From assembly GCF_016862115.1 (NCBI RefSeq), contig NZ_BOMI01000212.1, positions 1 through 32,509 on the forward strand: 32,509 bases of DNA. The letters are read 5' to 3'. The stretch comes from Paractinoplanes deccanensis (GTDB lineage: Bacteria; Actinomycetota; Actinomycetes; Mycobacteriales; Micromonosporaceae). Positions 25,808-32,509 of the stretch are shown here, piece by piece (positions within the stretch are counted from its first letter, which is position 1; each line of letters begins with the position of its first letter). Made by a program: the position numbers and the translations under genes. A model generated the notes under the pieces. The model did not search any database. It saw only the letters and a program-made list of their open reading frames with translations, and was not told the origin of the DNA.

Positions 25808-28800
25808 CTACTGCTCCTTCTCGGTAGCTGCGCTGAGGGCAGCCGTACTGTCGATCCACTCGTTGTCGAGGTTGACGAACTGGTTGGGTGCGGCGAGCGG
25901 AACCGGTCGACCGTCGACCACCGGGCCGTGGTTGCCGTTGAGCTGCGGCACCAGCAGCCACACCGCACGCCTGCGCGGGGCGGCCAGGTCGGTCCAGCGG
26001 GTGAGCAGCGCCATGTTGTCGTACCGGGCCAGAGGTGAAGCATCGGTGAGCAGCACCGGCGCGTCCTCCCGGCCGGCGGCGAGCGCCCGTTCGACGGTGG
26101 CCTCGACCTCGGGCCACGACCGGCGTACCAGCTCCTCCAAGCCGCGGCGGGGACGGCTCGACTCCCGTTCCGCATCGGCCGCCCGTACAAGGTCCCATGG
26201 CATGTTGGCCGCGGCCGCCGCCGAGCGCAGCGCGTCTAGCAGTGCGCCGGTCAGGTCGACCACCGTCCCTCCGAAGTGGGCTTCCACGGCATCCAGCAGG
26301 CGGCCTTGACGGTCGGCTCGGACACCGAGGGCCAGGAACGACCGGCTTCCGATCGACGTCTCCAGCCGGGCACCCAACGCGCCCGTGGCGCCCACCGGGG
26401 AGGTGGTCGCGGCGAGGCTGGTGGACGAGCGGGATTCAAGCCCGGTGGTGGCCGCACCGGTCTGTAACGCCCGGTAGACGCGTAGCCGGTCGTCGAACGT
26501 GAGGCCGAGACCCGCGTCGTTGACCAAGCTGTCGAGGGCTGGTCGCTGCGGAAGGCTCGACACGGCAGGGAAACGAACTCGTACGCGCTCGCGGATCTCG
26601 TCCGGGGTGAGCTGCTGACCGCCGAAGTCCGCGAACGTCTGGGCCAGCGCCGCGACCGTCGTGAGGTCGCGGTGGTGCAGGTCGCCGGCGCCGGACGCGG
26701 CTGCATGGGTGGAGGCGGCCGCGGCCAGGGTGACGCGGCGCAGCGGTTCGCGCAGCGCGGCCGGCCAACCCTCTTCGATGGGGACGGCGGCATCGAGCCG
26801 GGCCCGCACCCGCTGAGCCGGGATGACCCCGTTCGCCGGGTCGCCGGTTGCGCTGACCAGGCGGTCGGCCTCGGCGGCCAGCGACTCGGCGACGTCGCAC
26901 CACGTCTGATCCTCGGCCAGCAGCGTGACAACGCCGCCGCGCCGGCGAAGCCAGACAGCCGACTGGGACCCGTCGGCCTTATTCATGGCTTTGCGGCGCT
27001 CGAGCGCGAAGCGGAGCAGGCCACGGGCCAGGCGTTCGTCTGGGTGGCTGTCGGGCGCGAGCGTTTCCAGGACCGTACGGGTCAGTTCGGCGACGGTGGC
27101 GACGGAGCCGAGCTCGGTCAGGCGGGCGGAGACCGCTGCGGCCAGCCGGTCGAGCAGGGCACGCGCTTCCTGGTCGCCGGCCCATCGTTCCTGCAGGGCC
27201 GCAAGAACCTGCGTGATGCGGGCTTGCTGCACCGGCTCGTCGAGGTTCGCGCCCAGCTGGGCGTGGGTCGCAAAGGCGTCGAGCTTCGTGTCGATTCCGA
27301 AGACGAGGCGGACGACGCCGCCGCGGGACGGCGAGCGCGGTGTGGCGACGACACTCAGCAGGAGGTCTGCGGCTGCCCCGGGAGTCAGCGTGGGACCGGT
27401 CCGTACCGTCGGGCGGACGTCCGAGCCGAGCCTGGCTTTCCACTCCTTGATACGCGAGGTGATCTGCAGGCGGGTGGAGTTCTTGACACCCTGTAAGCGG
27501 GACAGTCGAACCGGATCGACGGTCAGCAGCTCGCCGACGGTTTCGACGGCGTACGGCTCCAGCGCCGACAGCGCTCGGCCGGTCAGGCCGGACGAACGCA
27601 ACGGCGTGGTCAGCGTCGCCTGCGCCGCCAGCTGGTCGTACGTCTCATCCGGCTCCGTCGTGGCGTCCTGCGCAAAGATCGTCAGCCAGGCGGTCCGCAT
27701 GCCCTCGGCGGTGTGGTGCCGCGCCCCGGCGTCGCTGGCCAGCGCCTTGCGGAAGAAGGCGACGAGGCCGTCGGCCAGCGAAGGGTCGAACATCTCCGGC
27801 GTGATGGTCGCCTCGTCGGGAATGCTTCCCGGATCGCCCTGGCCGTCGCCGTAGACCGGCACGCTGCCGGTCGCCATCTCGAACAGGACGACTGCGGCGG
27901 CGTACCGTTCGGCGGCCGAGTCGTACCGGTCTCGCGTGCCGGTGAGGAACGGGTCGAGGTACGGCGGCGTGCCGGCGTGGGTGGCGGAGGCTGCGGCGCG
28001 CGTCAGAGAGAAGTCGAACAGGATCAGGTGCTTCGTACGGTCGCCGCGGCTCTCCCGTACGCCCAGGTTGGAAGGCTTGATGTCGCGGTGATCGATTCCG
28101 GCTTTGTCCAGGGCGACGAGGCTGTCGAGCAGGTCGGTGCCGTAACGGTCCAGAAGGTCGATCGACAGCCGCGAGCGTGCTCGCAGCGCTGCGGTCAGAG
28201 TCTCCGGGCCGGCGCTCTCGAGCAGCAGCGCCTGCCGTCCCCCGACGACGAGCCGTCCCGGTGGAAGAACCTTGACGATGCGGGGAGCGTCGAGCCGCCG
28301 CAGCGCCTCCACCTCGTCGTCGAGTCGGGCAGCGGCGGAATCGTTGAGGGCGACCTTGAGTACGCACTCCGTCTCGCCGTCGGCGAGCAGGTCCTGCACG
28401 AGCAGACCCACCGCGGTCGAGCCTTGTCCGAGACGTCGGATCAGCTTGAACCGCCCGTCGAAGACGGTGCCGGGCGCGGTGGCTTCGAGCGGGTCGGTCT
28501 CGTCGCTCGCGATCGTCGCGTCACGTTCGGCCGCGGCGAGCTGGGACAGGAAGGTGGTGACGTCGGCCGTCCGCCGGCTGGGCGCCGGATCGGTCGCCTT
28601 GAGCACCAGCGACCGCAGCGTCGACGGGACCTGCGGCAACTCGATGGCCAGGTCGAGGCCCTGCTGTTCGCGCAGCCGCTGTTTCAGGGCTCCTCGGCTC
28701 GATGCCGGCGACCGCCCGGTCAACAGGTAAAAGGTGAGGGCACCCAGGCCGAAGACATCCAGCCGTACGCGATCGGCGCCCGCGCTCCAGGTGCCCTCCG

Positions 28801-30031
28801 GCGCGCCGAACACCTCGGCCGCGCCGGATCCTTGATCGGCTAGGGCGACACCGACCAGCGAGGTCACGCCCTCGACGGTGCCGCTCGACGCCGAAGCGCT
28901 CTGGACGCTGCCGGAACTCTGCCAGTCACCGACCCGAACCTTTACGTCGCTGTGCGTGCCGGGAACCGGGCGCACCCAGACCGCCGGGGGGATCAGGCCA
29001 CGGTGGACGACCCGGTTGTTGTGGGCGTACTGCAAAGCCTCGCCGATCTGCCGGATCATCGACAGTTGCGTGGCCAGCGAAACGCCTTGCTCCTGACCGG
29101 CCAGCCACAGGTCGAGCCGCTGCCACTGCTGGTCGTACGGGTAGACCAGTCCGATGCCGAGCTCGGACTCGACCAGGTCCCGCGGGCGCAGCAGCCCGTC
29201 GTGCTGCAGCCGAGACATGACGCGGAACTCGTGTTCGGCGATCTGCCGGGCCGCGCCGCGCTCCTGCTGACTCGCCGTCGGCGACAGCACGCGGAACCGG
29301 ATGCGGGCCTGGTCCTGCTGGACCACTCGGTGGTAGGCGAGCCAGTCCTGCCAGCCCTCGTCGGAGTCGATGGCCTGGTCCTTGATGACCCACGAGCCGG
29401 CTTCGCGTTCGCGTCGCTGCACTAGGCCGATGCGTTCCAGCAGCTTGACCAGGATGTGCTCCTGGTTCGGGCCGATCGCCCGCCGTCCCGCGGGTTCGAG
29501 GACAAGCTCGGAGATTCCGGTGAGGTGGCTTTCCGCGACCCGATTGTCGAGACCGTACAGGTTGATGGTGCTCGACGGGCTGAGCAGGCACCTCAGGTCG
29601 GGGTGATGGAGAAACACCGCTTCCTGTACGAATGGAACGACGTCGCGGTCATCGGCAATCTGCACACTCTGCTCTTGTGCCCAGAGCCGCAGCTCCTCCC
29701 TCAACTTGCTGGCGAAGTACTGCGCTTTACGCCGAGCCAGCTTGAGCGGCGAGTCCTCCGGCCGTCGGCCGTCACGAGCCCAGCGCTGATCGTCGCCTCG
29801 AAGTGTGCCGGAGTAGTACTTGAGCTCGATGAGGTGCAGCTGCTTGCGGCCGAGTAGAAGGAGGTCGACCTCATGCCACCGGCCGCGCGAGTCGCGGAAC
29901 TCGAAGTTCGACCAGGCGCGAAACGGCGTCTCGTCCGGCATGATCGCTCGGATTAGCGCCAGGCCCTCGGCCTCGTGCGGAAACTGTGACGGCGAGACCT
30001 CGATCCACCGGTCCTGCCCGTCCGCTACCAC
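25808..30031 (-). CDS. pglW: BREX-2 multidomain Ser/Thr kinase PglW (NERD + two kinase domains)
   Basis: A 1407-aa protein, first gene of the BREX operon. Residues about 15-130 form a NERD domain with a PD-(D/E)xK-like core (EVDLLLL, D55; ELK, E69 and K71). Residues about 220-400 are a degenerate kinase (VVHRGLIPPAVWV, H343, no Asp in the HRD position; GDW for DFG). Residues about 515-775 are a kinase that looks active: GQGSTAVG, K559, HRDIKPSN (648-655), DFS (D673) and GTPPYLDP. A helix-hairpin-helix-like segment (about 808-868) and a long C-terminal region follow. PglW kinase activity is required for Pgl in Streptomyces coelicolor. GTG 30031 has a perfect AGGAGG 6 nt upstream (30038-30043). 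Confidence 0.93.
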   Translation of the reverse strand: MVADGQDRWIEVSPSQFPHEAEGLALIRAIMPDETPFRAWSNFEFRDSRGRWHEVDLLLLGRKQLHLIELKYYSGTLRGDDQRWARDGRRPEDSPLKLARRKAQYFASKLREELRLWAQEQSVQIADDRDVVPFVQEAVFLHHPDLRCLLSPSSTINLYGLDNRVAESHLTGISELVLEPAGRRAIGPNQEHILVKLLERIGLVQRREREAGSWVIKDQAIDSDEGWQDWLAYHRVVQQDQARIRFRVLSPTASQQERGAARQIAEHEFRVMSRLQHDGLLRPRDLVESELGIGLVYPYDQQWQRLDLWLAGQEQGVSLATQLSMIRQIGEALQYAHNNRVVHRGLIPPAVWVRPVPGTHSDVKVRVGDWQSSGSVQSASASSGTVEGVTSLVGVALADQGSGAAEVFGAPEGTWSAGADRVRLDVFGLGALTFYLLTGRSPASSRGALKQRLREQQGLDLAIELPQVPSTLRSLVLKATDPAPSRRTADVTTFLSQLAAAERDATIASDETDPLEATAPGTVFDGRFKLIRRLGQGSTAVGLLVQDLLADGETECVLKVALNDSAAARLDDEVEALRRLDAPRIVKVLPPGRLVVGGRQALLLESAGPETLTAALRARSRLSIDLLDRYGTDLLDSLVALDKAGIDHRDIKPSNLGVRESRGDRTKHLILFDFSLTRAAASATHAGTPPYLDPFLTGTRDRYDSAAERYAAAVVLFEMATGSVPVYGDGQGDPGSIPDEATITPEMFDPSLADGLVAFFRKALASDAGARHHTAEGMRTAWLTIFAQDATTEPDETYDQLAAQATLTTPLRSSGLTGRALSALEPYAVETVGELLTVDPVRLSRLQGVKNSTRLQITSRIKEWKARLGSDVRPTVRTGPTLTPGAAADLLLSVVATPRSPSRGGVVRLVFGIDTKLDAFATHAQLGANLDEPVQQARITQVLAALQERWAGDQEARALLDRLAAAVSARLTELGSVATVAELTRTVLETLAPDSHPDERLARGLLRFALERRKAMNKADGSQSAVWLRRRGGVVTLLAEDQTWCDVAESLAAEADRLVSATGDPANGVIPAQRVRARLDAAVPIEEGWPAALREPLRRVTLAAAASTHAAASGAGDLHHRDLTTVAALAQTFADFGGQQLTPDEIRERVRVRFPAVSSLPQRPALDSLVNDAGLGLTFDDRLRVYRALQTGAATTGLESRSSTSLAATTSPVGATGALGARLETSIGSRSFLALGVRADRQGRLLDAVEAHFGGTVVDLTGALLDALRSAAAAANMPWDLVRAADAERESSRPRRGLEELVRRSWPEVEATVERALAAGREDAPVLLTDASPLARYDNMALLTRWTDLAAPRRRAVWLLVPQLNGNHGPVVDGRPVPLAAPNQFVNLDNEWIDSTAALSAATEKEQ

Positions 30032-30089
30032 CGTTCGCCTCCTACCCGCCGGCCTGGTTTGTCCCCGAACCTACCGCTCCGGCCGCAGC

Positions 30090-30118
30090 AGCATAGCCGC
30101 CTGCCTGCTGAGAGTTCC
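30090..30118 (-). promoter_or_regulatory. Candidate promoter of the BREX-2 operon
   Basis: On the minus strand GGAACT (30113-30118) is followed after 17 bp by TATGCT (30090-30095), about 59 bp before the pglW start. TATGCT is a fair -10; GGAACT resembles ECF-sigma -35 boxes more than TTGACA. This is pattern recognition only. Confidence 0.33.
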
Positions 30119-30322
30119 CGTGTCCTACCAGCAAGTCGCCGTCGCCATGAGAGATGTACGTTCGTTGGCGTGCTCTGACCCGATCGGCCTTGGCGAACCA
30201 GACACTTAGCTGATCAGCCAAGCGGGCACTCAGGGGAGCTTGCCCTCGGCCGGAGCCAATCGGACTTGGTTTCGGAGCCCAGTAGTGACGGGCGGTTGGA
30301 GAGGCATCCGCGCCATGAGGTC

Positions 30323-30335
30323 GGGGGTAACCCCC
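30323..30335. repeat. 13-bp palindrome GGGGGTAACCCCC
   Basis: A perfect palindrome around a central A, upstream of the pglW promoter candidate. It could be a regulator site; it is too GC-rich and its loop too short for a useful RNA hairpin. Confidence 0.3.
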
Positions 30336-30403
30336 ACTCAGCTCTTCCGCCTGGTCGGGACTGGCACGCCAGGCGACCATGGCCGCCGCAGGACTGACGC
30401 TGC

Positions 30404-30480
30404 TACAGTCGAGGTGCGGAAGGCCTACGGGCCGCCCGCACTGCCTTAGGGCCCGCTAGCCAATGCGGGCCCTTCGTGCA
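30404..30480 (+). ncRNA. Candidate structured RNA beside the DUF3800 gene
   Basis: Read on the plus strand, GTGCGG (414-419) pairs with CCGCAC (436-441). Inside lies GGCC/GGCC (422-425 with 430-433), closed by a C(UACG)G tetraloop, one of the exceptionally stable UNCG loops. A 9-bp stem follows (448-456 with 465-473; 8-nt loop), then a pyrimidine-rich end. (These are 30xxx coordinates.) GCAC at 438-441 could pair instead with GUGC at 476-479, giving a switch-like alternative. TACAGT (30404-30409) could be a -10, with no clear -35. Published work (Weinberg 2017, from memory) lists conserved RNA motifs next to DUF3800 genes; I cannot check membership. The second stem could also serve as terminator for the DUF3800 gene. 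Confidence 0.45.
30448..30473. terminator. Bidirectional GC-rich hairpin after the DUF3800 gene
   Basis: AGGGCCCGC (448-456) and GCGGGCCCT (465-473) form a 9-bp perfect stem with an 8-nt loop, 9 nt past the DUF3800 stop (30xxx coordinates). High-GC actinomycete terminators often lack a T-run, so it may end that transcript. It also forms the second stem of the candidate RNA on the plus strand. Confidence 0.5.
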
Positions 30481-30481
30481 T

Positions 30482-31225
30482 CTACGCTAAGTCACGGCCC
30501 CAGGACTGCTGTTGCCCGTTCACCGCGGGAAACCAGCAGAGCTGGTGCACCACTCGCGGCTTCAGCCGTTTCCACATGCCGATCTTGGCCCTTCGCGCGC
30601 GTGCGTCGGTTTCCTGGTGCGTGAACGTTCGGCGGTAGAGGAAGGCCACCACGTCGACCGCCTGGACGAGTCTGCTTGCCTGGCTGGGCGCGAAATGCAA
30701 CGTATCGACGATACGGGTGAGCCGCCGGTTTCGGTAACCACTCGTGCCGGCTTCCCTGTACGTGAAGAAGTCGGCACGGTGCTTCGCCTGACCATCCACC
30801 TCGTCTGCGATCACGAGCGCATAGTCGTCAAACGCAGTGGCGCATTCATCGACCCGTTCCAAGAGATGCTTCAACACCACGGAGTGCGGAGCCTCAGGGA
30901 CTGCGTACCGAGCTTTCTGGCCGATCACGTCCATGCCGCGAGCAATGATACGAACCGGCTGCGCCGCCACCGCCTCCACGACGTCGTCGAAGACGCCGAT
31001 TCGCGCCCGAGGTGGGACGCCCTTCCACGACTTCGCTGCGTGGAAGATCTCATGCCCGTGCAATTCGACTTCGGGACCCGCGGGCAGGCCATAGGCACGT
31101 ACGGCGTCCGCGGCAACTTGATCAAACTGCGCGGTCAGCGCCGCCGCGGCCGGCCCGTCGAGCAGCAGAGCCGCCATCGTGTACCAGTCATCAGTAAAGG
31201 ACTCGTCAACGTAGGTGAGAAGCAC
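30482..31225 (-). CDS. DUF3800 domain protein
   Basis: A 247-aa protein of the DUF3800 family, an RNase H-like fold of unproven activity often found in defence and mobile regions. Family landmarks are present: YVDES near the start (D7, E8), HGHEIF (56-61), the acidic pair ADE (D141, E142) and SQASRLVQAVDVVAF (181-195, D191). The three acidic positions fit a metal-binding nuclease site, so activity is plausible but not shown. GTG 31225 has only a weak TAGGA upstream. It is co-directional with BREX but about 450 bp away and probably separately transcribed. Its stop is followed at once by the structured segment described above. Confidence 0.82.
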   Translation of the reverse strand: MLLTYVDESFTDDWYTMAALLLDGPAAAALTAQFDQVAADAVRAYGLPAGPEVELHGHEIFHAAKSWKGVPPRARIGVFDDVVEAVAAQPVRIIARGMDVIGQKARYAVPEAPHSVVLKHLLERVDECATAFDDYALVIADEVDGQAKHRADFFTYREAGTSGYRNRRLTRIVDTLHFAPSQASRLVQAVDVVAFLYRRTFTHQETDARARRAKIGMWKRLKPRVVHQLCWFPAVNGQQQSWGRDLA

Positions 31226-31663
31226 TGCGTCCTACCCCCGCAGGAGTACTGACGCGGATCGAGCGGTAAGCACTCTTCCTCCAAGGACGTCGCCCGGGCA
31301 GACGACAGCCGAGTCCAATGTCGACCCCCACCGTAGACCGAAGCCATCGGAATGGACCACTCGCGGCAAGGCGTAGACCCGCGGCCCCTCGCACGAGCGG
31401 ATCAGCGGACACGCGCTGGCAGCAGCCGTCCTCCGTCGCACCTGCGAAGTGGCCAAGCGCGGTGAGTGCAAAAGCGAACTAACGGACATGGAGGTCACGG
31501 CCAAGAATGGTCATGTCCGCTAACGGCTTGAATGCGGCCACGGCGAGCCGTGGCCCGTGACCACGCCCGCGACCACAAGATCCACTAAACAGTACTGCTC
31601 GAACGATGTGCGTCCATAGAAAAAGCCGAGGACTCGCGTTCTCATCGGCGGCTGGAAAGTCTG
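31226..31663. other. Non-coding stretch upstream of the DUF3800 gene
   Basis: No convincing gene. Two inverted repeats are visible: CGGACATG/CATGTCCG (31483-31490 and 31512-31519) and GGCCACGG/CCGTGGCC with a CGAG loop (31536-31555). The second could end transcription entering from the right. Otherwise nothing recognisable. Confidence 0.5.
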
Positions 31664-31760
31664 TCGGCGTAACAGGATTTGAACCTGCAACCCCTTCACC
31701 CACAGCATTTAGGAGGCCCAGCGACGTGCTAACAAACGTTTTTCCAGGTCGCTGGAAAGT
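31651..31760. repeat. 10-bp direct repeat flanking the tRNA relic
   Basis: GCTGGAAAGT occurs at 31651-31660 and again at 31751-31760, exactly 100 bp apart on either side of the tRNA fragment. The right copy is also half of an inverted repeat, TTTCCAG/CTGGAAA (31741-31747 and 31752-31758). It may be an excision or insertion footprint. Confidence 0.45.
31664..31700 (-). tRNA. 3' half of a tRNA gene (truncated, probable attachment-site relic)
   Basis: On the minus strand GCAGGTTCAAATCCTGT (31672-31688) is a complete T-arm with a canonical TTCAAAT loop and a 5-bp stem containing one G-U. It is followed by a 7-nt acceptor half TACGCCG and discriminator A at 31664. The matching 5' acceptor CGGCGTA and a D-arm are absent upstream, and no sensible anticodon stem forms, so this is not a working tRNA. 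Isolated tRNA 3' ends are classic scars of integrase-driven insertion. Confidence 0.6.
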
Positions 31761-31789
31761 ATACTCGGCCGAGTAAAGGTGTCGCTGCC

Positions 31790-32236
31790 AGCCACCTCCA
31801 GCTTCTCCCATCACAACGACCCTACCTGCGGCTTCACCGAGACGGGTCCCCTCAAACTTGCTCTCCAACTCGGCACCGCAGTCGCTCAGCAGGCCGATCC
31901 GGAACCCCGGCCGCCGGAGTTCCGCCAGGATGCCGAGCGCGTGATGCTGCGGCTTGCGGAGGCGGGCATGACCGCTCCGGTGATGCCCGAGCGCGACGGG
32001 GAGCTAGGCGGATGACGGGTTCGCTCCGCAGGAAAGCGCCATCGCCCTCGGCGTGCTCTCCGTCCCCCGCCGTGGACCCCGATGGTGCGCTCGCCGAAGC
32101 TCCCGGCCAGCGCCTCCCAGACCCGAGGCCGGCAGCCGCCGAGCAGCTCGCCAGTGCGGTGCGCGAGGGGCTCGCGATACTCCTCAGCGCCAGGGTCGGT
32201 CAGCGTGCCGAAGTAGCCGAAGATCACCGCGCGCAT
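31790..32236 (-). pseudogene. Decayed HAD-like hydrolase gene
   Basis: From ATG 32236 the minus strand reads MRAVIFGYFGTLTDPGAEEY, the HAD motif-I region, though the first nucleophile Asp is replaced by Gly in the usual DxxGTLxD pattern. It continues with WEALAGSFGERTIG. The reading then shifts frame (TPRAMALSCGANP, then a stop) and shifts again to LAELRRPGFRIGLLSDCGAEL, a typical HAD motif-II strand. Homology fades by about 31.79 kb near the tRNA relic, and no motif III/IV is seen. At least two frameshifts plus truncation make this a pseudogene. It probably belonged to the ancestral chromosome flank of the island. Confidence 0.65.
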
Positions 32237-32364
32237 GGCCCACACACGGACGCGCCGGAGACCCATCGTGGTGCGAGGGCCTCCGGCGAGGCGATTCCGT
32301 GCGGTGAATCAGGATCCGCGAAGGATCAGGTTGCCGCTGTCCGCGGCGCCGCTCCGCGAGCCGC
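32237..32364. other. Short intergenic stretch
   Basis: Between the HAD relic and the partial gene at the right edge. I see no gene, RNA or convincing promoter in it. Confidence 0.4.
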
Positions 32365-32509
32365 TTATTTCGCTGGCGCGTTTTGCGGCGCCGCATTCCC
32401 CGCGGCCCTGTCCGCTGGCGTTTCGTTCAAACCCAGACCACGCAGGATGTTATCGCGATTCGCGTTTCCGCGCAGCGCGGTCAACGAATTCAAGCGGACC
32501 AGCAAAGTC
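32365..32509 (-). CDS. C-terminal end of an unidentified protein (partial)
   Basis: The minus strand entering the window reads about 47 codons without a stop, ending in TAA at 32365-32367. It includes LLVRLNSLTALRGNANRDNILRGLG and a low-complexity Ala/Asn/Gln/Pro tail. Amino-acid make-up looks natural, but no family is recognisable and the start lies outside the window. Confidence 0.4.
   Translation of the reverse strand, partial: TLLVRLNSLTALRGNANRDNILRGLGLNETPADRAAGNAAPQNAPAK

Noticed and set aside
30042..30380. Minus-strand 112-codon frame upstream of pglW
   Set aside because: Low-complexity composition, overlaps the candidate pglW promoter and ribosome site, and matches no family.
31479..31868. 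Minus-strand 129-codon frame spanning the tRNA relic
   Set aside because: Its middle is a translation of the tRNA T-arm, and its beginning is the tail of the HAD pseudogene.
1..32509. CRISPR arrays, integrase, Cas genes, PP2C phosphatase, CARF or Hsp70-like genes
   Set aside because: I looked for regularly spaced repeats and the signature motifs and found none.

Overview
The window looks like a defence island in a high-GC actinomycete. The base composition is GC-rich throughout, GTG and TTG starts are common, and long antisense open frames occur everywhere. A complete BREX type 2 (Pgl) operon, typical of actinobacteria, also fits. I cannot name a genus from the sequence alone.

Layout: almost all genes lie on the minus strand, so transcription runs from high to low coordinates. 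The right edge (about 31.2-32.5 kb) is a scar. It holds the C-terminal end of an unidentified gene, a decayed HAD-hydrolase gene, and the 3' half of a tRNA gene, a common integration target. Next is a lone DUF3800 gene followed by a compact structured segment that I propose as a small RNA. From 30.03 down to 12.33 kb runs a full BREX-2 operon: pglW (NERD nuclease-like plus two kinase domains), pglX (adenine methyltransferase), pglY (large ATPase), pglZ (alkaline-phosphatase fold), brxD (ATPase) and brxHI (Lhr-like helicase). Neighbouring genes are separated by at most about 31 bp, and three of the junctions are 4-bp overlaps.

After a 160-bp gap with operator-like repeats comes a second co-directional operon (12.17 to 0.70 kb). 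It encodes a TerY-like VWA protein, an unusual kinase with a zinc ribbon, a UPF1-like SF1 helicase, a winged-helix plus HEPN protein, a coiled-coil McrB-like AAA+ protein and a McrC/DUF2357-like protein. The McrC-like protein has a Cys-rich tail and no recognisable PD-(D/E)xK catalytic site. This composition matches what I recall of CoCoNuT (coiled-coil nuclease tandem) type IV restriction systems, predicted to act on RNA and often found beside BREX. The left edge (1 to about 0.7 kb) holds the end of an IS3-family element and a second IS-like remnant.

Inferred working model: BREX-2 marks host DNA and blocks unmodified phage DNA. If that fails, the neighbouring operon, gated by kinase/VWA signalling and an NTP-driven McrB-like motor, fires its HEPN ribonuclease. 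The McrC-like partner would serve as a scaffold or sensor rather than a DNA nuclease. The most noteworthy items are this second operon with its apparent RNA-only nuclease, the missing PP2C phosphatase of the usual VWA/kinase/phosphatase triad, the operator-like repeats in the one real gap between the operons, and the candidate RNA next to the DUF3800 gene.
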